Below are positions 1 to 6,727 of a stretch of 6,779 nucleotides of DNA, piece by piece. A program made the position numbers and the translations under genes. The stretch is from an uncultured bacterium (lineage in GTDB: Bacteria > Planctomycetota > Phycisphaerae > Phycisphaerales > SM1A02), in assembly GCA_903938205.1 (NCBI GenBank), contig CAJACJ010000137.1, positions 1 to 6,779 of the forward strand, read 5' to 3'. Position 1 is the first letter of the stretch, and each line of letters opens with the position of its first letter. Under the pieces are notes generated by a model. That model was not told where the DNA came from, did not search any database, and saw only the letters and a list, made by a program, of their open reading frames with translations.

Positions 1-90
1 AAAGAAATTCACTGGGGTATTGTGATTCCATTCCTGCTCATCGCGATTATTTATCCGCTTGTTATTCCTTGGAGCGTTCTGTTTGCGTAA
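1..90 (+). CDS. C-terminal end of an unidentified membrane protein (5' end outside window)
   Basis: Frame 1 is open from the first base and ends at TAA (88-90), giving 29 residues. The tail has a short polar start (KEIHW) and then an almost unbroken hydrophobic run containing IPFLLIAIIYPLVIPW, which fits a terminal transmembrane helix with two prolines. It ends in ...SVLFA. The piece is too short to identify a family. It reads in the same direction as the next three genes, but a 286-bp gap separates it from the next credible start, so shared transcription is not evident. I see no convincing hairpin plus T-run terminator after the stop. The hydrophobic pattern and the clean in-frame stop are the only support. 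A chance open frame of 29 codons cannot be excluded. Confidence 0.5.
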   Translation, partial: KEIHWGIVIPFLLIAIIYPLVIPWSVLFA

Positions 91-129
91 GGGCAATACG
101 ACTCTGTAGTTTATATCACAAAATCAGCT

Positions 130-143
130 TTGCGTCGACGCAA
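130..143. repeat. Perfect 14-bp palindrome, possible operator
   Basis: The sequence TTGCGTCGACGCAA equals its own reverse complement over all 14 bases. It lies 40 bp after the stop of the upstream gene and 233 bp before the next start, in otherwise non-coding DNA. A dyad of this size could bind a dimeric regulator. It is too short, has no loop, and lacks a T-run, so it is not a terminator. I do not recognise it as the site of a named regulator. Confidence 0.45.
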
Positions 144-347
144 TGAAAGAAGCAGTATTCCATTTTGATTGCCTCGGCGTACAGATTGTCAGTGCGCAAC
201 GGTGTAGCCAGGTATTTACATTTCAACACCGCGTAATTGCGATAATGTTAGGATCACTTCTTCATAGTGGACTTGTCGGGAACTCACCCGCGACATCTGA
301 AAAGCAAATGCCTATTCATTCTTGGGGGCATGATTTGAAATCAACAT

Positions 348-360
348 TGCCTCATAGGCA
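348..360 (+). other. Small hairpin directly before a ribosome binding site
   Basis: TGCCT (348-352) and AGGCA (356-360) pair across a CAT loop and end two bases before the AAGGAA site at 363-368. A second TGCCT at 309-313 could pair with the same AGGCA, so two alternative folds are possible. A 5-bp stem is weak, and this may be chance. Confidence 0.2.
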
Positions 361-362
361 GT

Positions 363-368
363 AAGGAA
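363..368 (+). promoter_or_regulatory. Ribosome binding site of the lipoprotein gene
   Basis: AAGGAA lies 8 bases before the ATG at 377, a normal Shine-Dalgarno spacing. It supports that start over other nearby codons and argues against the upstream 73-codon frame, whose TAA (362-364) overlaps this site. Confidence 0.65.
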
Positions 369-376
369 TTGCTTCA

Positions 377-1207
377 ATGGTTAGAAATCGCGTCGTTCGT
401 CGCTTATGTATGACCGTGTTGCTATTTCATTCTTTTTCAGCATGCGTAGAACAAAAGACAACTTTGAGCCAAGTCGAACTTGGCAAACGCGTTGAATTTG
501 TCTTGCGCAATGCCACATGTATCAAGATTGTCGCAACGATTCAACAGATTGCGTTAGAGGAAGGCATTGAACTGAAATCGGGTATGGAACCAATAACGCA
601 CCTTTCGTTCATGGCAAAAAACAAGTTTAAATCTGAAATAGTGCAGCATGGCAAACTCGTGGCGGCATATTCGCTTGTTGATGGTCGTATGCAGGAATAC
701 TGCCCGCTCTTGCAAAATCAACCGATATTCGAATACGACCCGATGTATATAAACGGGACTGGCAATGTCAAGTATTGGTACCCAACGCATTGCTTGGTGG
801 TATGGGCGCATTTAAATTGGGTGGGTGTATCACCGAACGCCAAACTCAATATATATGGCGATCCTCCCAGTATAAATGCCGATCCTCCGCGTGCATTTCG
901 TTATATAATAGAGGACGGTGTGAGAAAGGCAGACGCGCTAGAACGCGGCCATGATTGCTATGTGTATCGAATCGAATCTGAAGTATCTGATAGCGGGATC
1001 GCTGATGTCTTGTATATCGACAAGCAAACAAGTCTTGTTGTACGTTTTGATACGTTTCAACCCGGTGTTCAGCGCATACGCACTTATGACATTACGTTGC
1101 TGCCCGAGATACCAAAAGACTTTGAGTGGCGAATAAAGCCATCTAGGGATATTGCGCCGCTTAGTGAGCCGGCTGGTGTTCAATGGGAGATACAAGTTGG
1201 GAAGTGA
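377..1207 (+). CDS. Predicted exported lipoprotein with a LolA/RseB-like pattern
   Basis: The product has 276 residues. The N-terminus has a basic region (MVRNRVVRR), a hydrophobic stretch (LCMTVLLFHSF) and then FSAC with the cysteine at position 23. This fits a lipoprotein signal, although phenylalanine at -3 is not the ideal lipobox residue. The mature part is rich in beta-strand-like segments with little long helix. A block near 191-220 (GHDCYVYRIE, then DVLYIDKQT at 210-218) is followed by RFDTFQP and a closing strand around FEWRI. Known LolA/RseB-fold and DUF2092-type periplasmic proteins show the same order: a disclosed cysteine or valine strand, an 'IDK' turn, then a basic strand and a C-terminal F-x-W-like strand. 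From this I infer a one-sided beta-sheet that binds a lipid or lipopeptide in the envelope. The ligand is unknown. The start is chosen from the AAGGAA site and the signal. The gene is visibly more AT-rich than the next one, with many T- or A-ending codons. The family call is pattern-based and tentative; the coding call is firm. Confidence 0.75.
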   Translation: MVRNRVVRRLCMTVLLFHSFSACVEQKTTLSQVELGKRVEFVLRNATCIKIVATIQQIALEEGIELKSGMEPITHLSFMAKNKFKSEIVQHGKLVAAYSLVDGRMQEYCPLLQNQPIFEYDPMYINGTGNVKYWYPTHCLVVWAHLNWVGVSPNAKLNIYGDPPSINADPPRAFRYIIEDGVRKADALERGHDCYVYRIESEVSDSGIADVLYIDKQTSLVVRFDTFQPGVQRIRTYDITLLPEIPKDFEWRIKPSRDIAPLSEPAGVQWEIQVGK

Positions 1208-1374
1208 ATTCTTATCAACGGGCGCGACTGGCTGCACGATTACACAATCGGATCCATAAAATCTAGTTTGCGCAATATCGCCAATAACGCCGCCGCGGGC
1301 GCCTTGTAAACTCTGGAATACTTGGTCCAGTGTCGATGTTCGGCGCCGAGCCGCATTCCGCTACGCTTGCGGGC

Positions 1375-3939
1375 ATGCATCGATTTCTCATCAAACGTAA
1401 TCGTCTTGCTTCGTTCGTTCTAATTCTTGCGACTGCCCTTTGCTTCGCCGCGCCCGCGCGCGCGCAGGGAACTTCTGGGCAGGTGCCCGACCCCATGTCC
1501 GCAGTCGAGCTCTCGCAGCTCATGAACCTTTATGTCCACCCGACCAAGGAACAGGGCGTCGCCATCGAAGGCCTGCACGACGGCTACCGCGAGCGCTTCC
1601 GCCTTCTGCGCGAGAACGAGATCGAACATTTCTTGACCAAGACGAAAGCGATGCAGGGTGGCATGCCCAAGAAGGAGCAGATCGAGGAGTTCACCAAGAG
1701 CTACGACCGCGTGAACAAGCAAATCGCCGAGGTCGACGACAGTTTCTTCGATGGCGTCGTCACGCTCATGGGCGAGGAGCGGCGCATCTCCGTGCAGCGC
1801 GCCCGCGACACCCGCAGTCGCACTCGTTCCAATGGCGGAATGTTGCGAGGTCTGATGTCGCAATATCCCTCGGTGGATCTCTCCGCCATCGCGCTGGAGA
1901 TGGGTCTGACGCCCGAGGAACTCGCGACGATCGATCCGATGCTGGCCATCTACGAGCAAAATCTGACCGCCTCGATCAAGGACCTAGGCGTCGCCAGCAC
2001 GCGCATGATGCGGGACATGTTCGACGAGCTGGAGAAGGCGGGCTTCGGCGAAGTCTCGCAAGAGGACATGATGAAGGACCCGGAAAAGATGAAGCAAATG
2101 ATGGAGACCACGCAAAGCGCCATGGCCAAGGCCGGCGAACGTATGAAGGCCAAGAGCAGAAAGCTTTCTGAGTTCAACAACAAGACGTGCCAGGCGCTGG
2201 CCGGCCAGCTCACGGGGGACTCCAAGCGCAAACTTCGCGCCTTGTATCTGGCCAAGGCGTACCCCGAACTTTCAAGCGATCCATCGGGCGCGAATGTGCT
2301 GTTCAAAAGGGCCCTGCGCCTGAAGAAGCTCGACGACGCGGCCCGCGAGCAGATTCGCGCCGCCTACCTTCAGTGGCAGGCGGCCGACGACGCGTTCGTG
2401 GAGCAGAGCATTAAGGAGATCGACGAATCCCGCGCCAGTCATAAATGGATGGACTTCACCGGCAATGGGGACAACGCGAAAAAAATGGCCGAGCGCATGA
2501 AACAGCGGAAGGAAATAGCGACCAAAGCACTGAAATCCGTGTCGCCCCTGGTAGGCAATCCCCATTTGCAATTTATGTTTGAAAATTCCAATGAAATCGG
2601 CGGGCAGGAAATCACCGATGAAAGCCTCGACATCATTGAGGACGGCGATGACGCTTCGACCGGTGAAGAATCTTCCGGGATCAACGCCCGCGCGGCCGAT
2701 GCCGAGGACCCGTCATTCGAGCAAGAGACCGTCATCACCAACCGCGGGCCGATGGGCGAGTCCGCCATCGACTTGATCGCGACCCAGTTGGCGCTGGATG
2801 ATTCCGGCAAGGCGCTGCTGAAGACGATGCACCAGGATTACATGAAGAAATGGGACGAGGAAATCCGTACGGAGCAGTCCCGCGTCGACGATTTGAATTC
2901 GGGTCGATGGTCGCGAGCCGCGAAGAACTCGGACGACATGAATGTCGACGAAACCAAGCAGACCGCGTACTTCAATGGCCGCAAGGCGCTGCTTCAAAAG
3001 TCCACGGAGGTGGACGAGGCGTTTCTGAACGAACTCATATCAGTGCTGGGCGAGAAGTCCACGCCGGTCCTTCAGATGGCCAAGCTGGAGCGCGTCCTTG
3101 AACGCTTGGAAAGTAACAAGGGAATGTTCGGTGGATTCGACTCCTTCATGGGCGCGTCGGAGTCGCTGGTGAACATCGTCACCGTGCTGAATTCGGCGAA
3201 GCTCTCGCCGGAAGAACAAGCCAAGGTGCGAGAGGCGCTGGCCATGAAGATCGATCCGCTCATCAAGGATCAGTTGACTTTGTTGTCCCAGAGCATCGAC
3301 CAGGATCGCGAAATGGAGGAAATGGGCATGCGCAGCGCGGCCAAGTTCTCCGGCCAAAATGAGGAGAAACCGGACATGGTCGAGATGCAGAAGCTTGGCA
3401 TGGAAACGATGGCGATCCAGGCGCGGCAAACCGAACTGAAGACGAAGCGAACCGCGGCCGTGCGCGCCGCGTGGGCGACCGCGATCGCTCCGCTTGGCGA
3501 AAAGCAGCAGGCGTCGCTTCAACTTGCCTTCGACGAGCATGCGTACCCGAGTATCTTTAAGGATTCCCGCTCCGCCTCGCCCTTCATTGAGAAGGCGCTC
3601 GCTTTGCACGACCTGAGCGACGATCAGCGCAAGCAGTTGCAGTCGCTCTCCGAAACCAGCCGCGCGGAGCACGTAGATTTCTGCCGCAAAATGCTCCCAA
3701 AGAAAGCCGCTGGTCCGCCTCCGGTACAAGGTGAGGAGGTGCAACAATATTGGCAGGAGCAGATGCAGGTCGCCAACGCCCGCGAGAAAATCCGCTTCGA
3801 GCGCGACGAGCACAGCCAGCGCGCGATCAGCGCTATTCGCCGCATCCTGAACGAGAGCCAAGTGAACCAGATCAACGGCTTGGCGAACTACGAGAAGTCC
3901 GCGACCAAGAAGAACCAGAGTCCGTTCGGCATTGAGTGA
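1375..3939 (+). CDS. Large exported helical protein with two homologous halves (Spy/CpxP-like motifs)
   Basis: The product has 854 residues when started at ATG 1375. The frame is open back to a GTG at 1330, but ATG 1375 places a textbook Sec signal first: basic HRFLIKRNR, hydrophobic LASFVLILATALCFAAP, then ARA|Q with cleavage predicted after Ala30. I see no clear Shine-Dalgarno at either start. The mature protein is almost all charged amphipathic helix, with no enzyme motif I recognise. Residues about 44-400 and 461-833 align with each other at a near-constant offset of 418-432. An acidic, probably disordered linker (about 410-455) joins them. L-[ST]-x-x-Q-like motifs recur, including L178-T-P-E-E, L610-S-P-E-E-Q and L747-S-D-D-Q, resembling periplasmic chaperones of the Spy/CpxP type. 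I infer a periplasmic structural or chaperone-like protein. Codons end mostly in G or C, unlike both flanking genes. The coding call is very firm; the function is unknown. Confidence 0.85.
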   Translation: MHRFLIKRNRLASFVLILATALCFAAPARAQGTSGQVPDPMSAVELSQLMNLYVHPTKEQGVAIEGLHDGYRERFRLLRENEIEHFLTKTKAMQGGMPKKEQIEEFTKSYDRVNKQIAEVDDSFFDGVVTLMGEERRISVQRARDTRSRTRSNGGMLRGLMSQYPSVDLSAIALEMGLTPEELATIDPMLAIYEQNLTASIKDLGVASTRMMRDMFDELEKAGFGEVSQEDMMKDPEKMKQMMETTQSAMAKAGERMKAKSRKLSEFNNKTCQALAGQLTGDSKRKLRALYLAKAYPELSSDPSGANVLFKRALRLKKLDDAAREQIRAAYLQWQAADDAFVEQSIKEIDESRASHKWMDFTGNGDNAKKMAERMKQRKEIATKALKSVSPLVGNPHLQFMFENSNEIGGQEITDESLDIIEDGDDASTGEESSGINARAADAEDPSFEQETVITNRGPMGESAIDLIATQLALDDSGKALLKTMHQDYMKKWDEEIRTEQSRVDDLNSGRWSRAAKNSDDMNVDETKQTAYFNGRKALLQKSTEVDEAFLNELISVLGEKSTPVLQMAKLERVLERLESNKGMFGGFDSFMGASESLVNIVTVLNSAKLSPEEQAKVREALAMKIDPLIKDQLTLLSQSIDQDREMEEMGMRSAAKFSGQNEEKPDMVEMQKLGMETMAIQARQTELKTKRTAAVRAAWATAIAPLGEKQQASLQLAFDEHAYPSIFKDSRSASPFIEKALALHDLSDDQRKQLQSLSETSRAEHVDFCRKMLPKKAAGPPPVQGEEVQQYWQEQMQVANAREKIRFERDEHSQRAISAIRRILNESQVNQINGLANYEKSATKKNQSPFGIE
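1504..2574 (+). repeat. First unit of an internal protein duplication
   Basis: This encodes residues about 44-400 of the helical protein. Landmarks are H68-D-G-Y, E119-V-D-D-S-F, L178-T-P-E-E, A295-Y-P followed by R312-A-L-R-L, and K384-A-L near the end. Each has a counterpart in the second unit in the same order. The repeat is visible in protein, not as near-identical DNA, so the duplication is old. Confidence 0.7.
2755..3873 (+). repeat. Second unit of an internal protein duplication
   Basis: This encodes residues about 461-833. Counterparts to the first unit are H486-Q-D-Y, E545-V-D-E-A-F, L610-S-P-E-E-Q, A723-Y-P followed by K740-A-L-A-L, and R816-A-I near the end. The offsets are 418, 426, 432, 428 and 432 residues, so only short insertions or deletions separate the copies. 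The segment from AYP to the L-[DS]-D motif aligns without any gap. Confidence 0.7.
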
Positions 3940-4033
3940 GCGAGCACGAGTCTGCGTTGCGCGACGGCAATCGCGATGCGATCATGTTCCACCTGGGCGG
4001 ATTTGTATCGTGAAACAATTGGTCAATCTTTTT

Positions 4034-4040
4034 AAAGGAG
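4034..4040 (+). promoter_or_regulatory. Ribosome binding site of the oxidoreductase gene
   Basis: AAAGGAG lies 5 bases before the ATG at 4046. It is the strongest Shine-Dalgarno site in the window. It decides the start in favour of 4046 over the open frame that reaches back to a TTG at 3932 inside the preceding gene. Confidence 0.8.
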
Positions 4041-4045
4041 CGAGC

Positions 4046-5257
4046 ATGCGAAAATATTTGTCCACCATTTCCTTTTCTATTTCAATTCTAATTTTTGTTT
4101 CATGTGGATGGGCGCAATCCGCCGCGCGAATCGCAGGCAGCACGTCAACTGAAATGAAACTTCCCGCCACGCCAGAGGTGCGCAAAATTACTCCGCCTAA
4201 ATTGGATCAAGCATATTTGGGCAAGGAAATATTGTGTGAACGCCCCATGCGCCACGGTTCGCCGCAGTTGAGTGTGGAAAAAATTGGCGACCAAGTTGTG
4301 GCTCATGATTACGGTCACGGCGGAAGTGGTTGGACATTGGCGCCGGGTTCGGCGGAGTATGTGAATCAACTTTTTGTCACATCGCCTTACGCAAGCGACC
4401 TAAAGAAGGACTCGCCCATCACCATTGTTGGCGCGGGCGTGATTGGTTTATTCACGGCCTACGACTTGGTTCAGCGGGGCTACACAAACATCACCATTAT
4501 GGCGGATCGATTTGAAAATTTAACTTCGCACAACGCCGGCGGATTGCTTGCGCCCGTGTCCATGGACAACGATCCAAAGATGCAGGCGGTGATTGAGAAA
4601 ATTGGCTTGGATGCCTACAGATTTTACGCGCAGGTTGCCAAAGGAACGCATCCAGATTTTAAGAAGGGCGCGGTGATTGTTCCTTCGTACTTTGATAATC
4701 GCGAAGAGTCTGGCCTTGAGCCGTATGTGGGCAAAGTCATGCAGCCTGCCAAGGAAGTGGTTCTTGATTTTGGAACCGGTACCACGCGCAAGATGGTTGC
4801 GTATGACGACGGCATATTTATGGACACGGCCGTGATGATGACTTCGTTGACGGATTACTTGAAGCCGCGCGTGAAATTTGTGCAAAAGAAAGTGAATCAA
4901 TTCAAGGACATTGACAGTCATTTTGTAATTAATTGCGCCGGTCTTGGCGCGGGCGCGTTGAACTCGGACAAAGCCGTTGTTCCCGTGCAAGGCCACTTGA
5001 TTATGTTGAAGGACCAGAAGCCGCAGGATTTGCAATACATGATCTTGGTTTACTTTGGCGAGGCCAAAACCAAGTCGGGCCTTAAAGTGAAGCGTTCTTT
5101 TTATCAGTTCCCCAAGCACCTGCCAGGGACCGGCGTGAATGATGTTGGCGTGGTGGGCGGAACTTTTATTGAAGGCGCCACCTGGGACATGCCCAATCAA
5201 GAAGAATTTGCAATCATGATGGAGGGCGCGCGGAAATTTTATGGCCTGACCAAATAA
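4046..5257 (+). CDS. Exported FAD-dependent oxidoreductase, circularly permuted D-amino-acid oxidase family
   Basis: The product has 403 residues. The DAAO family oxidatively deaminates D-amino acids, or glycine and related amines, with FAD; the substrate here is not known. The N-terminus MRKYLSTISFSISILIFVSC is an export signal, possibly lipoprotein type with Cys20, and it has no twin-arginine. Next comes R66-P-M-R69, matching the 'FRPVR' block that holds the carboxylate-binding arginine (Arg283 in mammalian DAAO). Then come H87-D-Y-G-H-G-G-S-G-W-T, matching the usual C-terminal HNYGHGG signature, and GSAEYVNQLF. Only after that comes the Rossmann motif G129-A-G-V-I-G, then A153-D-R-F, V294-I-N-C-A-G, V314-Q-G-H, Tyr353 (a candidate for active-site Tyr228) and G371-G-T with Trp380. 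The protein ends at ARKFYGLTK, where ordinary DAAO would continue into the RPxR block. All parts are present in permuted order. The 106-bp gap from the preceding gene and its own strong ribosome binding site allow separate or joint transcription. Confidence 0.88.
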   Translation: MRKYLSTISFSISILIFVSCGWAQSAARIAGSTSTEMKLPATPEVRKITPPKLDQAYLGKEILCERPMRHGSPQLSVEKIGDQVVAHDYGHGGSGWTLAPGSAEYVNQLFVTSPYASDLKKDSPITIVGAGVIGLFTAYDLVQRGYTNITIMADRFENLTSHNAGGLLAPVSMDNDPKMQAVIEKIGLDAYRFYAQVAKGTHPDFKKGAVIVPSYFDNREESGLEPYVGKVMQPAKEVVLDFGTGTTRKMVAYDDGIFMDTAVMMTSLTDYLKPRVKFVQKKVNQFKDIDSHFVINCAGLGAGALNSDKAVVPVQGHLIMLKDQKPQDLQYMILVYFGEAKTKSGLKVKRSFYQFPKHLPGTGVNDVGVVGGTFIEGATWDMPNQEEFAIMMEGARKFYGLTK

Positions 5258-5338
5258 ACGTGCGACCCAAACTTGGTGTTAGCGTACGGCCACGTCATTG
5301 AATTCCCAACAATCAATGGCGCAATGGTTTGAACTTGA
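5258..5338. other. Convergent intergenic gap
   Basis: This 81-bp gap lies between two genes whose ends face each other, so terminators for both strands are expected. I see only a weak ACGTG/CACGT inverted pair and a direct repeat of CAATGG (two copies two bases apart). There is no GC-rich stem with a T-run on either strand, so I do not call an intrinsic terminator. Confidence 0.4.
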
Positions 5339-6667
5339 TTATAAATTTCTGAAGCCGCGGTGAATCTTTCGAATCATGCGCCAGCTTAAAAACAGAACTA
5401 CGGGCGTACTCAATCCCGCCAACATTTCAGGATTCAGGTCGATGCCGGAAGCTTTGATCGCCTTACCTAGATAGAACAGCAAGCTCACCACGTAATAGGT
5501 AATGGCGGCAACTGACAAGCCCTCGACGGTTGTCTGCAGTCGAAGTTGTAACGCTTGGCCCCGCGTTAATTTTTCTAGCAACTCCTGGTTGTGAGTCTCT
5601 GTTGCAATTTCAACCCGTGTGCGAAGTAACGCGCTGGCTCTTGCCACCCGTTCAGCCAATCCCTCTAATCGATCGGATGTTGCATTGACTGTGGCTATGG
5701 CGGGCGCCAAGCGTCGTTGCAAAAACACACCCAATGTTTGAATGCCTGACAAGGGTTTTTCGCGCAACTCCAAGATTCGCTCCCTTGCAATCGCGTCGTA
5801 TGCGCGTGCTGCACTGAAGCGATAACTATGTTCGGCCGTGGCGCTTTCAACCTGGGCCGCCAAACGCGCTAGAAGATTAAGCAACGCCTCATCGCTGTCC
5901 GTATTGGCCTCAATGCGCGCGGTAATTTCAACCAACTTCGTTTCCGCCTCAAAAAGTTTACTGGACAATTGTTTCGCAATTGGCAAACTCAGCAAGGACA
6001 TCATTCGATAGGTCTCAAGTTCCAGCAGTCGTTGCGCGACACGGCCCGCGCGGTTCTCTGAAGTTTCAGGCGATGTCAAAACCAGCATGCGGACAAATCC
6101 ATCCACACCAATTCGCAAGTTGGTGATCAAATGCGAATGCGATTGATCGCCAGTTGTGCGGCCCAACTTGCCGCCGACAACCGTTCCTTCTCCCAGCCAT
6201 TGCTTGGCTTTAAAAATAGCGTCTGGATCTTCCATGCCTTCATTGAACATGGCAAGTTGAATTGCGGTAATTGTTGTGCCGGGAATTCCTTTGAGCCACT
6301 CAACACCCGTCGCAACATGACTTGCCAGTTCAGGCAATTGACTGCCCCAATGCGCATGCTTGGGCAGTGGTTGAATAATGGTGTATCGAGTGAATTCAGT
6401 ATGACGTTCCCAAATGATTTTGAAATGATCGCATTGAAGTTGCAAGAAGTTGCCCTTCAGTTGCTCCAGGTTTAAATCTTCGTGACCCTTTAATTGACGC
6501 AGGTGCTGACATTCATTGGAAATACTAATTTTTGAATTCATAACCGCGACATACACAATGAGAGCCGGAAGTTGAAATGTCGCTGAAGGGCGGGTGTGAA
6601 CCTCGTTATGCAGCGCGAGTCGTCGCGGATCACTGTCAGGCAAATATAAATTCGATGGGTCGATCAT
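5339..6667 (-). CDS. DUF3422 family membrane-anchored protein
   Basis: The product has 442 residues, close to the family's usual size. The N-terminus carries the family hallmark after a short lead: DPRRLALHNEVHTRP at residues 13-27. The middle has a second conserved region (LRIGVDGFVRMLVLT) and a segment rich in R-x-x-x-R and leucine (RVAQRLLELETYRMMSLL). A long charged helical part follows, probably coiled coil. Two hydrophobic segments close the protein, at about 383-404 and 415-432, joined by a short loop and followed by a basic tail (RMIRKIHRGFRNL). I infer a cytoplasmic body anchored in the inner membrane by a C-terminal hairpin. No biochemical function is established for DUF3422 to my knowledge. 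The ATG is preceded by a weak GGGAAA about 3 bases away on the minus strand. The preceding leftward gene ends 60 bp upstream, so the two could share a transcript. Confidence 0.88.
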   Translation of the reverse strand: MIDPSNLYLPDSDPRRLALHNEVHTRPSATFQLPALIVYVAVMNSKISISNECQHLRQLKGHEDLNLEQLKGNFLQLQCDHFKIIWERHTEFTRYTIIQPLPKHAHWGSQLPELASHVATGVEWLKGIPGTTITAIQLAMFNEGMEDPDAIFKAKQWLGEGTVVGGKLGRTTGDQSHSHLITNLRIGVDGFVRMLVLTSPETSENRAGRVAQRLLELETYRMMSLLSLPIAKQLSSKLFEAETKLVEITARIEANTDSDEALLNLLARLAAQVESATAEHSYRFSAARAYDAIARERILELREKPLSGIQTLGVFLQRRLAPAIATVNATSDRLEGLAERVARASALLRTRVEIATETHNQELLEKLTRGQALQLRLQTTVEGLSVAAITYYVVSLLFYLGKAIKASGIDLNPEMLAGLSTPVVLFLSWRMIRKIHRGFRNL

Positions 6668-6727
6668 AGATTTCCCAAATTCATGACAAAGTGTAGTCAG
6701 CTGTTTGTAGAAAAAACTTTTCCAAAC

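Larger units (their letters stand above)
91..376. other. Non-coding gap and leader of the lipoprotein gene
   Basis: This 286-bp stretch separates the membrane-protein tail from the lipoprotein start at 377. An ATG frame of 73 codons (143-364) crosses it, but I do not call it a gene. It has no ribosome binding site, its predicted peptide has no domain, signal or helix pattern I recognise, and its stop codon overlaps the ribosome binding site of the next gene. The gap holds a 14-bp perfect palindrome (130-143) and a short hairpin (348-360). The best promoter-like pair I found is TTTACA (215-220) with GATAAT (241-246), but its 20-bp spacing is too long for me to claim it. Confidence 0.6.

Noticed and set aside
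143..364. 73-codon ATG frame in the leader region
   Set aside because: It has no ribosome binding site and no recognisable protein pattern. Its start overlaps the palindrome and its stop overlaps the next gene's ribosome binding site.
1330..1374. GTG start giving a 15-residue longer helical protein
   Set aside because: The extension would precede a well-formed signal peptide with unrelated polar residues and has no ribosome binding site.
1208..1374. Promoter for the helical protein gene
   Set aside because: A TAAAAT (1257-1262) is present, but I find no acceptable -35 element 16-18 bp upstream.
3040..3861. 273-codon open frame on the minus strand
   Set aside because: It is the antisense shadow of a GC-rich gene. 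The opposite strand encodes a protein with a signal peptide and clear internal repeats, while the shadow has a low-complexity His/Arg/Leu-rich translation.
3932..4045. N-terminal extension of the oxidoreductase from TTG 3932
   Set aside because: It would overlap the preceding stop and bury the signal peptide. AAAGGAG at 4034-4040 sets the start at 4046.
3940..4045. Possible hairpin terminator after the helical protein gene
   Set aside because: The GCG-rich inverted match around 3953-3980 is interrupted by several mismatches and has no T-run.
4520..5200. 226-codon open frame on the minus strand
   Set aside because: It lies antisense to the DAAO-family gene, whose motifs leave no doubt about the coding strand.
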